DNA of 64,000 nt, taken from the NCBI GenBank assembly GCA_037367355.1, contig CM074703.1, positions 3,383,748 through 3,447,747 on the forward strand. Reading direction: 5' to 3'. The notes below the pieces were generated by a model. That model ran no database searches. It worked only from the letters and a program-made list of their open reading frames with translations, and was not told where the DNA came from. Shown piece after piece: positions 54,780 through 64,000 of the stretch (its first letter is position 1; the number at the start of each line of letters is the position of its first letter). The position numbers and the translations under genes are program-made. This stretch comes from Neoscytalidium dimidiatum (lineage: Eukaryota > Ascomycota > Dothideomycetes > Botryosphaeriales > Botryosphaeriaceae).

Positions 54780-57531
54780 TGTCTTGAAAAGCAAAGAAAA
54801 GCGAAAAAGAAGCATCAAGTATGAGAGTAACGACTATTTCTTCAAGAGCTGAGAGGTAACAGCTAGGTTTGGTGGTACACTTCAACTTTCCATTCTTCAC
54901 TCCTAGACCGGTCGCTACTGAGCTTCACGAATCTCCTTTGTCCCCAACAATTTTAGAAGCGTTCTAGCGATTGATACCCTCGCTTGCGACACCAAGATAT
55001 GGCTTCTTGGATGCATTCGTTTGCTGTACTATCTCATTTCCTTTTTTTTTTTTTCATCTTCCTCTTTCGCCCCTATATATATATAGCAACATTTCGGTAG
55101 CACATATTTCCCCAATTCTAGAGAAACTGGGCCAGCTAGATGTAGCTTGCCACTCACCTCGCCAGAAACACGCAGCTGCAAGTGAACATCAGAATTTTAC
55201 GGAGCCGGGTGAAGCAGAGAAAGGTGCATTCAGGCTTTTGTTGATTGGCAGCTGCAGCCGCGCGTAACGAGAGTGCTGTCGCCTTTCGGATGAAATTGTC
55301 GCGACTTGCATGACATCAGCAGACGGCTAGGGTTGCAGGAAGAAACGGGCGATTCCTTCGGTTGCACAAAGGGCAGGATAAACGGGCGTACTCCACATGC
55401 GCATGTGTGGTATGAGCCAAAAATAACATCACGGCAAGCCGCAACTTTTTTATCCTTTCCCATGCCAGAAGAACGTGGCATGGCGCACGCCCACCGGTCC
55501 TGATTCTGCGATAAGCTTAGAATCCCACGCAAGCCCCGCGCTCCGTCGTCCGTCGGCCGACGCACCTTCGAATCCATTTGACATTCCTTTCGCTCACGAA
55601 TGAGGAGAGACTGACTGGAGACCTTTCGATGGGTCGCGCGTTGATGATCGCGGCGATTCCTGCGCAAAAGCCTCACGATGGGGGAGGGAGGGCTATAGTT
55701 CTGACTTTGTCATGCACGAACGGGAGGCGCATGCAGTGATGCTCACGCCGTGCATATGCGAGCGAAATGGAATGCTGAGAGACGTCCCAGCATCCGCCTC
55801 GCTCTCTCCATCTGCCGGCGCGTCCAAAACGTGGCTGACGATCACGACCTTTCTGACCTACCTTTTGGACCCCAACGCGGCTTTGATCTAAGCGAATCGA
55901 ACGGCTTCGAAGGATTCGGCCGCGAACGCACATACGCACGCCCGGATCGTCATCCGCACGTACGGTCATGACAGGATGGAGCAGGCCGCCGATGACAAGT
56001 CGGGGGGGAAATTTTAAAAGCGCATGCGCACGCTCTCCCGCATGTATACGCAATATCCGCCAAGATATGTACGCCGTTGTCAACTCAATCACGCGTCCAT
56101 GCTGGCTAGCATCGTCTTCGGGATCCTTTTGGTTTTATTTTTTGCTCGGACTCGCGTCGTCATTCCCGCTGACGAAGGAATGAGGCTCTTCCTTCGTCTA
56201 CTAATGTCTACAGATCTGAATACTACTGCTGCTGCTGCTGCGCGCTTTGCGCGTCTGTGTTTAGGGCTGTCGGATGCCTGTTCGGGTAACTGCATGAGTA
56301 ATGTGAAAATGGCGTCTGCGTTCTCTTGCTGAGATTGCCTTTTATCCCCCCCCCCCACCCCACCCCACCCAACCTAGGGCCTCCTCGCGATCCTCCCGAA
56401 AGTTCCGAGTCGGGCGCTCTGTGCTTTGCCGAGAGTGGTCCGAATGTGTGGGTGCGCCGATTTGTGTGCTTCCGCGTTGTATTTGGCTCTGCCGACTCGA
56501 CATCGCGATGGAAGGACATGCTGCGACCTTGCCCCGTGCACTGGCCTTTTCCCCCCTGGCCCCGAACGGCCGAGGAGTAGGAAAGATTTTTGCGCTAGGT
56601 CTGAGCTCGTGCCGACCATACTAAAGTCGGAGTACGCTTCCACCCAGCGGAGTCCGGATTGATGAATCTGGGGCATCGCGGATATAACAACCGTAATCCC
56701 CGTGTTGGTGTTTCTCCCGCGTGCTTGGGAAAGACATGGCGTCTGCTTTTCTGCATGACGCCTTTCGAGCGATGATCCGATGCCAGTCGCCCTTGCTTGC
56801 TCCTTCCGCAGCGTTCCCGATATGGCGGTCGCAGCGGCACGGCTCGTCAATACGAAGGTTTCCGGGAACTGGGGGAGGGGGTTTGTGTTGGTTGGCGTGT
56901 GCTTCTCGTGCGCCGAGACACCTTGCCAATCACCTTGTCAGGGAGCGAGCGGTATCTTGCTTGGACCTGAAATTGGGAAGGGGACGGCGTTAGGAGGTCG
57001 GGGCCTTCTGCGGCTGCATGTCCTGATGAGGTTGAGGGAGCTGCCGGAAATAGGTGCACAGCTCATCAACCAAGTGGACGGCACGCGAGCAGCGCGCACA
57101 TCTGCGCAATTAAGAATCACTACCAACAATGCTGCCGGGGCTGCCGGTCCAATGCAACCCTGGTTTTTCGTTGTGGAGAAGTGTGCGCGGAGATGAGGAT
57201 ACAGGGCATGATTCTGCACGATCAACAAGTATCGGAGGCAAGACTACATAGAGAAAAGTCTGAAGGCGCTCATGATGCCGTGGAGAAGTGCTGAAGACCC
57301 AGTCATCCTGATGTGGCGTGGATTGGGGTGGAAATATCAGGAAGCTCGCATGTGATGAAACCACGATGGACGGTCTAGCCAACTCAAACGCAGGAAAGAT
57401 CACTATTACACTGGCCACTAGGAACTCTACAAAATGACCCTGTCACTGTTGGTGCGTCGGCCGGTACTTACAAGAATGTAACAGCAAATCACCACCTTCC
57501 CTCTAAATATAGACATTCGACCCCTCTCCGC
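54780..57531. other. 2.7-kb interval without a recognised gene
   Basis: Ordinary-composition sequence with short, unconvincing ORFs. A C-rich run (56347-56372, CCCCACCCC words) is G-rich on the minus strand. The promoter of no recognised gene lies here, as both neighbours end towards it. Confidence 0.5.
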
Positions 57532-58776
57532 TCATGAGTCGTCGATCCTCACCTTCTTCGGCTTCACTGGTCCGCCATTTGCTGTGCGAAACCGATTTCT
57601 ACGGCTATCTTCCTCGGCCTCGTTCTCCTTCGCGGAGGCATACCCCGAATCGACATCTCCTCTCCAACCTACCTTCCTCTTCGTGCCGCGGCTGCGCTGT
57701 ATGCACGACAGCTCAGGCGAGGCAATCGAGGTCTCGGATTCCCTGCGCACATACAGGTCAATCTCGTCGCGGATGAGATATCCACGCCGGTCTGCCCGCT
57801 GCCAGACCTGCAGCTCGCAGGCGGGCGGGCAACGCAAGTCGTTGCCCTTCCGCAGCTCGCTCCAGAACTTTCGGCGGAACCACCTGGCTATCCAGTCCAT
57901 GGGGACGACCGACGAGGCCAGCCCTCCGTTGACCTTCTGGTTCCTCTTCTCCACCCAGTCGGCGGCCATCAGCGTGACGGTCGGTGCCATCTGTGACGGG
58001 TGCCAGGGGTTGATCTCGCCGCCTAGCGTCTCCATCTCCCACGCATGGCCCCAGTCGGTTCGCGGTGCGCCGGGCGAGAAGTAAGGCTCGTCGGTGCTGT
58101 TACGTTTCATCATGCTGAATGCGTGACACATCTCGTGGGTGATGACGGCTGCCAGGTAGAACGAGTAACGCAGCCGCCCGTCCAGTGCGTCCTGGAAGAA
58201 GGCCTCCCGCGCGTACGTCTTGAAGTGGGAGTGCAGCTTCACCAGCACCCGCTTCGCCTGCCGGTTGGTGGCCTGGAAAAAGGGGTGCGCGTCCGCCACC
58301 GGCGCTCGCCGCGATTCGTTCCATTGCGAGCGAGCGCAGCTTACAAAGCCGGAGAAGATGTCGAAGTCGAAGTCGACGAACTCGGCGAGGTTGGCCAGCG
58401 CTGCTTGCACAACGGCTGTGTGGCTCTTGTCGTACTTCATGCCCTGCTCGAGGACTAACTTGTCAGCGCGCCGTGGATGCGGGACTTCGAAATCGTATGC
58501 GGCATGGACCCACCAGTCGAGCAGTGGTTCGGTGGTGAGCCATAGGGAGGCCAGACGGAGAGCGAGCTCCATGCCATCGTACTCGTAGAGGCTGGCCGAT
58601 GGAAAGTTGGAACGGCGAAAGAGGGGATGAATCGGGTTGGTGAGGTTGGGAATCGCGTTGGAGTGGAGCTCGAAGACGCTTTGGAGTCTCGTCCTCTCTT
58701 CTACTGCCTTCTTGAAGAGCTGTTCAAATTTGCTCTCCCCTTGCGGTATAAAGGTGTTGTTAGTCGTTACCGTCAT
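57532..58776 (-). CDS. Putative zinc metallopeptidase (HEMCH motif)
   Basis: 414 residues, single exon, starting MTVTTNNTFIPQGESKFEQ. The key segment is AVITHEMCHAFSMM at about residues 210-224, an HExxH zinc site; HAWEMETLGGEI about 30 residues later supplies glutamates that could be the third ligand. The preceding LRYSFYLA helix fits the usual active-site helix pattern. There is no signal peptide. The C-terminal 70 residues are charged and low in complexity, with a possible nuclear-type signal KRKVGW/KPKKVRI. It is likely an intracellular peptidase-like protein found in fungi; the substrate is unknown and the family is not identified beyond the zincin motif. Confidence 0.72.
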   Translation of the reverse strand: MTVTTNNTFIPQGESKFEQLFKKAVEERTRLQSVFELHSNAIPNLTNPIHPLFRRSNFPSASLYEYDGMELALRLASLWLTTEPLLDWWVHAAYDFEVPHPRRADKLVLEQGMKYDKSHTAVVQAALANLAEFVDFDFDIFSGFVSCARSQWNESRRAPVADAHPFFQATNRQAKRVLVKLHSHFKTYAREAFFQDALDGRLRYSFYLAAVITHEMCHAFSMMKRNSTDEPYFSPGAPRTDWGHAWEMETLGGEINPWHPSQMAPTVTLMAADWVEKRNQKVNGGLASSVVPMDWIARWFRRKFWSELRKGNDLRCPPACELQVWQRADRRGYLIRDEIDLYVRRESETSIASPELSCIQRSRGTKRKVGWRGDVDSGYASAKENEAEEDSRRNRFRTANGGPVKPKKVRIDDS

Positions 58777-59453
58777 TACTGCTCACTTACCTGACTGCCT
58801 GCAGTCCCAAATCTCTCTGCGAATTAACAAGTAGGAAAGGAAATGGATACAAGGACAGGATCGCACGCTATTACTAGGCTGGAGGCATCAAGATACAGTA
58901 AAAAAGACAGACTGGACACACTTATACACCTGAGGAAGAGATATGACCGGTGGGAGACAAAGAGAGAGGGCGGGACAATGCTTTGTTCCTGAAATAGTTT
59001 CTTGGTCTATGGTTTCGCATTATGGACACAAAGAATGAGAGACGCGCCATGTGCTGGTTATTGTCAGGATTGTAAGCTCCAGCGAAGAGCTAGAGGGTTT
59101 TGAGATGTCGAAGGTCAGGATCCATGTTTGGTGGCTGGGATAGAAGAACAAGTCAAAGAAATTCTTGTGCTGGCCTAGAATCGCTGAAGTTTTCGAGGCT
59201 CCTCGTGACGATAGTGGGAGTCCCGAAGAGTTAGATTTCTGGGTCGATTTGATGGTCATGTCCGTGATTGCCGAATCAGGTAAGCAGTGAGTGGCGGGTA
59301 GGTGTTTGGTATGACGATGTAGGCAGGGCGGATGTTTTAGCGAGAAGCGCGTGCGGAGGGCCTGACCGCCGAGTGGGCTGCTGGGCTGCCACCGACGCGA
59401 CCAACGTCATCTGCCCTCTTTCCTCCACCGCAAACCCCGTCAACGCCCTGAGA
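58777..59453. promoter_or_regulatory. Divergent promoter region of peptidase-like and TBC genes
   Basis: A 677-bp divergent interval. TATAAAG at 58747-58753 is on the plus strand inside the peptidase gene, so it does not serve it. No shared element was recognised. Confidence 0.4.
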
Positions 59454-62123
59454 ATGAGATCTGCTCGAGACGCGAGGTAAGCAGACGCGCTCCGCCCATT
59501 TTGCAGCAGCTCCTGACACGTCGTCACGCGCAGAGCGTCCTGGGAGTTGCTTGAACAGGCCCAGAGCCTCGCCGACCTGCGCTCCGCCGTCGGGCTGGAA
59601 TCCGCACCGACGGCTCTAGCAAGCGGCCAGCGTTCTGTGCTCTGGAAGGTTAGTAACCGCCACCGAGGAATACACAGGAGGCAAGGAGGTTGAAATAGAC
59701 TCTCTGCGCGCCGCATGAGTCGCCGATTAGGCAGCAAAGCCGGAACCGACCACAGCTAAGCTCGTACCTGCAGGCATTCCTCCTGTTCGAGAACGTGAAC
59801 CGCGCAGAATGGCCCTCCACCCTTGCCGAGTCGCGCTCCGTATACGACTCCCTGCGGTCGCACTTCCTGCGCGCTATCGAGAACCCGGACGAGCTCGAGT
59901 CGGCCCTCGACCCACTGAGCGAGAGCGATGAAGTACGTTCCCGTCATCTACCACGCCGCTCGCCAGCACTGCCGCGGTGGTGCATAGCAAACGCAAGTCT
60001 GACCTCTGACTAAGCCTTGAAAGTCCCCTTGGGTTGCTCTCCGCAAAGATGAGGCCCTGCGCGCCGAGATTTTCCAGGATGTCGACCGTTGCATGCCCGA
60101 CAACACCTATTTCCGCCAGCCGGACACCCAGAAGATGATGCTCGATATTCTCTTCATATTCTGCAAACTGAACCAGGATGTTGGATACAGACAAGGCATG
60201 CATGAAGTGTTGGCCCCGATACTATGGGTGGTGGAGAGGGATGCTGTAGATCCGAAAGAGGCAGGCGTGGACCATCGCACACAGCACAAAGACCTGTTGC
60301 TTGACCTGTGCGACTCGCACTTTATCGAGCATGATACCTTCACCTTGTTTGGTCTGGTCATGCAGAATGCGAAGACCTTCTACGAGCCTTCGAAGACCAA
60401 GCAGTCAAACGACTCGCCAATGCTTGCCAAGTGCCGCCATATCTTCGAGAAGCTCCTCCCAAAAGCCGACCCGGAGCTTGCAGATCATCTGAAGGAAATC
60501 GAGGTCGCTCCTCAAATGTTTTTGATGTAGGTCTTGCACTGCCCGGTATTTGAAGTCGTCGTGGCTGTTGGCCTGATTCGCTGATATTCGTAGGCGATGG
60601 ATGAGATTACTTTTCGGCCGCGAGTTCCCTTTCGATGATGTCCTGCTAATGTGGGATCTCATGTTCGCCACTGATCCATCTCTGGAAATCATGGACTACG
60701 TTTGCATAGCCATGCTTCTCCGCGTCCGTTGGGATCTCCTAAGCTCTGATGCAAACATGGCCATTACAATTTTGCTTCGATACCCCCAACCAAAAGAACA
60801 AGACCCCCCACGAACGTTTGTTCAAGATGCTGTACAGTTGAAGGCAAAACTCAACTGGGACACTGCAAGCCAAATCATCCAAAAGTATACTGGACGAGCG
60901 CCGGCTCGTCCTAGTCAGCAGCGACCGGAAACTCCGCAAGACCAGATTTTCCCTCCCGAGAGGCAGCTTTCTCCTTTTAGATTCTCTTCTCATTCAAAAT
61001 CTCCCTCAGGAAGTATCGAGGGTATTATTCAGGATGCAGCTCGAGGCATGTATAAAAGAGGCGAAAAATGGGGCGTTAACAAAACCATTAGAGACGCTGT
61101 CGGTGACCTTCGCAAGAATGTCCAAGGTATACAATCAGCACGCCAAATTTCAGACAACTCATCACTGGGGATGCTGGTAGAGCAGATGAGAGTGCAGCAT
61201 TGATGCGGAAGATCGAGGCATTAGAAGCACGCAACAAGGCCCTTGCAAAGATGATCGAGGAGTCTGTGGCAGAGTTGTGGGACTGCCAGAAAGATGCATT
61301 AGATGGGAAAGGGTCTGAGAAGAAGACCGTGGAAGCCCTAAGCCTGGCGATCGCGAAGGTGCAGGTCATGCAAGTCTACCTCGAAGACTCGAGCATCCCG
61401 CTTCCGGAAGACGATCCGGCCCCTGTGGAGAAGCCGGCCCCCACGCAGACTTTGACAGAAGTAAGCGTGGAGCCGTCAGTGCCATCCAGCGAGACCAGCA
61501 GCGATGCAACCACAGGACGGACCGCTCCGGCGACCGCAGACAAGGTATCGGATTCCGCCCCCATCAGCAGGAACGCCACGCCAACGACTGTGCCGCAATC
61601 AGCCACCACCACCACCTCCGCTCCCGGCGGCTCCGAGAGCAACACGAACTTGCCGCCTTCTTCATCCTCAGCCTCTTCTTCCTCGCAGACCTCGGCGCGT
61701 AACGTCGCACAGGGCTCGGGCGCTTCCGCATCCCGCAGCACCAACCGCCCCAGCCTCGCATCATCGTCTTTCTCGTGGATGCTTGGCCAGGAACCAGATA
61801 CCACTCCTGCTTCCAGCTTTGCCGCTGCCTCGCCCCTGAGCACTTTTCAACCCTTGGAAAAGCGCGAGAGGCGCCGCAATAAGCCTGGAAGCGGTGCAAA
61901 CAGTAAGCGCGGCGATACGGGCAGCTCGGAGGGGAGTGGCAGTGGCGGTGGGAGTGGGGATAGGGCGTTCTTATTCGGGGATACGGATGATGCGTTAGGA
62001 GGAGGGGGAGGAGGTGGTGGCGGTGGTAATGGCAAGGCAGGGAGGAAAGGGAAGGAGGTCCCAAGGAGGGAGATTTTTGATTTAGATGAGGTGGGTGGTG
62101 GTGGTGGGGTGAGTAATGGATAG
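59454..62123 (+). CDS. TBC-domain Rab GTPase-activating protein
   Basis: GAP that switches off Rab GTPases in membrane traffic; 756 residues in six exons (59454-59476, 59534-59648, 59774-59932, 60024-60526, 60594-61126, 61186-62123), all in phase. The start MRSARDAR gives the short N-terminus usual for TBC1D5-like fungal proteins. The TBC domain runs from about residue 40 to 350. The arginine finger is Arg121 in EIFQDVDR, and the glutamine finger is Gln156 in VGYRQGM, so it should be catalytically active. After the domain come a predicted coiled-coil segment (LMRKIEALEARNKALAKMIEE) and a long Ser/Thr/Pro- and Gly-rich tail. The tail's poly-Gly stretch probably varies in length. Confidence 0.93.
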
Positions 62124-63187
62124 GATGGCCGGGCAGGTATCGGGGGAATGTGTTATGGCTTTATGATGATCATGAGCATAGCATAGCGTAGGGGGTCTTT
62201 TGGATTGTTCGGTATCGCCAAGGCTAGAGGTGCGTTGATGCTTGCAATGTATTGGATAGCATCTGGATTGTTTGCGTCCATTTTGTGGTCTTGACATGCT
62301 AAAGCTGCGTCTTTCTTGAAACACATGCGAAGGGTGTCACTCCTCGCTTGCTCTGTTATCATCACCTAGAGGGACAGACATAATACGTGATCTACCTGGC
62401 TATTTGATCAAATGCGCACCTTCAACAAACATGTAGTTGTGGCCTTGCGGAGGTCGGAGCTATGCTTCATTTGTCCTAGTGCACTTACGACATTGAGTAA
62501 TCCGTTGTCCTGGTTAAACATATTGTTTCAAGCTGCTAATTTTACTACTTTCCGACAACTGACGGAATACACTTGTAATACGTAGGTAGAGATGGCTTTG
62601 TTATTGCAATCATTTGAGTTGTCTTGCTGTGCGCATCTGTGCTCATGTTGATGTGACATTGCAAGGTGGTGAACAAAGAGGATCTATGAGCGCCCCAAGA
62701 GCTTCCCCCCCTCCATCCTCTTATTTCTCTATCCATTTAGCTGGATGGTGCTCTGATGTCTGGTTTCTTTGCTAAGAGCTTCTTTCTCACTTGATTATTA
62801 GACTGCGAGAGTGTATGTCCCGGGATTATAAAATTTCTGTCTCTCTTCGCATGTATGAAGCCGTCGCTTCGATTAAGCGCGCTCTTCGCTCTACATTTAG
62901 CGGTATGTGGAACCACAAGTTTGGCTCTCAATGGCATGTCTGAGGCCCCTGATTGCGACAATTAAGAGTAAGAGTATGCTCGTATATACTACAGGCAATG
63001 CACGTGTTCCTCAGTACTTCCGGTATAAGTTTCGTTAGTGTGTACCGTTAACCATCACGAAACTTCACATACCCATAAAGAATAAGTCCCGATAAATAGC
63101 CAATCAGAGGCATCGAGCTCACATGAAGAAATGGGAAATGAACCGGACTAGCTGTGCAATTTTCCCTACATGAGTGGTATCGTCAAA
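62124..63187. other. Convergent intergenic region
   Basis: 3' flanks of the TBC and Kri1-like genes, about 1 kb. Nothing recognised. Confidence 0.5.
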
Positions 63188-64000
63188 CTACTCTTCACCC
63201 GCAGCCGCCTTCCTTTTCTTCCCTCTCTTCTTCTTCTTCTTACTACCCTCTCTGATATCCACATCGTCCTCGCCTGCATTTTTCATCTGCACATCAGCAG
63301 GGGCCTGGATAGGCAAGCCTTGCTCACTGTACTTCTTGCTGACATAGTCACCGAATCCGTATTTCGGACCCTCTTCATCACCGAACGTTTCCTTGCGCCA
63401 CTGCCTGAGCCTAGCTTTCTTGCCAAGTTTCTTCTTATCCTTTTTCTTCTTATCAGGGTCGCGCCATGCCGCCAGCTTCTTGAGACCTGCGAACTGGTTG
63501 AGCTGGGAGTCGTCCGCGAGGAGGATATCGCGGGCCGTGAGACCGAAGGTGGTTGGGGAGGTCTCGCGGTAACGGAACTTCATGGGTCCACTCTCGGTCT
63601 GCTTGGCGGCCATTTCCACATCGATGTTTTGGTCGACCAAGCTCTCGATGATGCGGCGTTCTCTCCGTGCAGCGCGCTTGGCTTCCACATCATCCTTCTT
63701 GGACTTCTTCTTTTTCTTCGAGGTGGTCTCTTCCTCGGACTCTTCCGCATCGCCGTTGGGAAGTTGAACGCCTCCATCTTCCTCATCCTCTTCTGCGTCC
63801 GAAAGGCTAAAGTCAGGTTTATCCTCTTCGTCCTCGAAGTCAGGGACAATATCCTTGATATCAATGTCGTCGTCCCAGGTTGGCTTCTTTGGCTTCTTCT
63901 TATTCTTCTTTTTCTTCTTCCCCTCGCCACCATCATCATCAGAAGACTCGGACTCAACGCCCTCGTTCTCAGCGTAGTAAGAATCGCCAAAGCGTTTCTG
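63188..64000 (-). CDS. KRI1: Kri1-like ribosome biogenesis protein, C-terminal part
   Basis: The reading frame is open at base 64000, so only the last 270 residues are present. The hallmark is the Kri1 C-terminal region: MKFRYRETSPTTFGLTARDI, then LLADDSQLNQFAGLKKLA and, after a lysine-rich stretch, RLRQWRKETFGDEEGP. Upstream lie long acidic and lysine-rich tracts typical of nucleolar proteins. In yeast Kri1 works with Krr1 in the small-subunit processome for 40S assembly. The end, KKKKKRGKKRKAAAGEE, is a normal nucleolar-type tail. It marks this side of the window as core genome. Confidence 0.92.
   Translation of the reverse strand, partial: QKRFGDSYYAENEGVESESSDDDGGEGKKKKKNKKKPKKPTWDDDIDIKDIVPDFEDEEDKPDFSLSDAEEDEEDGGVQLPNGDAEESEEETTSKKKKKSKKDDVEAKRAARRERRIIESLVDQNIDVEMAAKQTESGPMKFRYRETSPTTFGLTARDILLADDSQLNQFAGLKKLAAWRDPDKKKKDKKKLGKKARLRQWRKETFGDEEGPKYGFGDYVSKKYSEQGLPIQAPADVQMKNAGEDDVDIREGSKKKKKRGKKRKAAAGEE

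Overview
The window is nuclear DNA of a filamentous ascomycete (Pezizomycotina). The evidence is short GT-AG introns of about 50-90 nt, several Zn2Cys6 regulators, a fungal highly reducing polyketide synthase, TTAGGG telomeric repeats, and AT-rich blocks whose differences from an intact copy are C-to-T and G-to-A (repeat-induced point mutation, RIP). A dothideomycete would fit, but the sequence alone does not settle the class.

Positions 1-32108 form a secondary-metabolite gene cluster. It holds the N-terminal two thirds of a reducing PKS (KS-AT-DH and a degenerate methyltransferase region; the rest lies beyond base 1), a LovG-type FSH1 hydrolase, a cytochrome b5/b5-reductase fusion, a P450, a second FSH1 hydrolase, an unrecognised multi-pass membrane protein and an AflR-like regulator. 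These are followed by a regulator-like protein without a zinc finger, another Zn2Cys6 protein, a wax-synthase-type acyltransferase, an MFS exporter, a second P450, a further AflR-like regulator and a secreted carboxylesterase. A 12-bp element, TCGGG(T/C)NCTTT(C/T), occurs in five of the cluster's promoter regions, with a weaker copy before the PKS. It may be the cluster regulator's binding site.

Positions 33070-39718 are a Ty3/gypsy chromovirus on the minus strand, with almost identical LTRs and a possible plus-strand accessory gene antisense to the end of pol. It abuts a RIP-mutated copy of its own family (39719 to about 40558). This is followed by AT-rich minisatellites, a 117-bp tandem repeat and a 110-bp direct repeat whose second copy touches a (TTAGGG)n array at 44597-44690. 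Cluster, repeats and array look like a chromosome end, yet ordinary sequence continues beyond.

Positions 44700-64000 are not repeat-rich and look like core genome. The genes are a TPR-like protein, a small methyltransferase-like protein, a disordered protein, a putative zinc metallopeptidase, a TBC-domain Rab GAP and the C-terminal half of the ribosome-biogenesis factor Kri1. Long stretches between them hold nothing I recognise.
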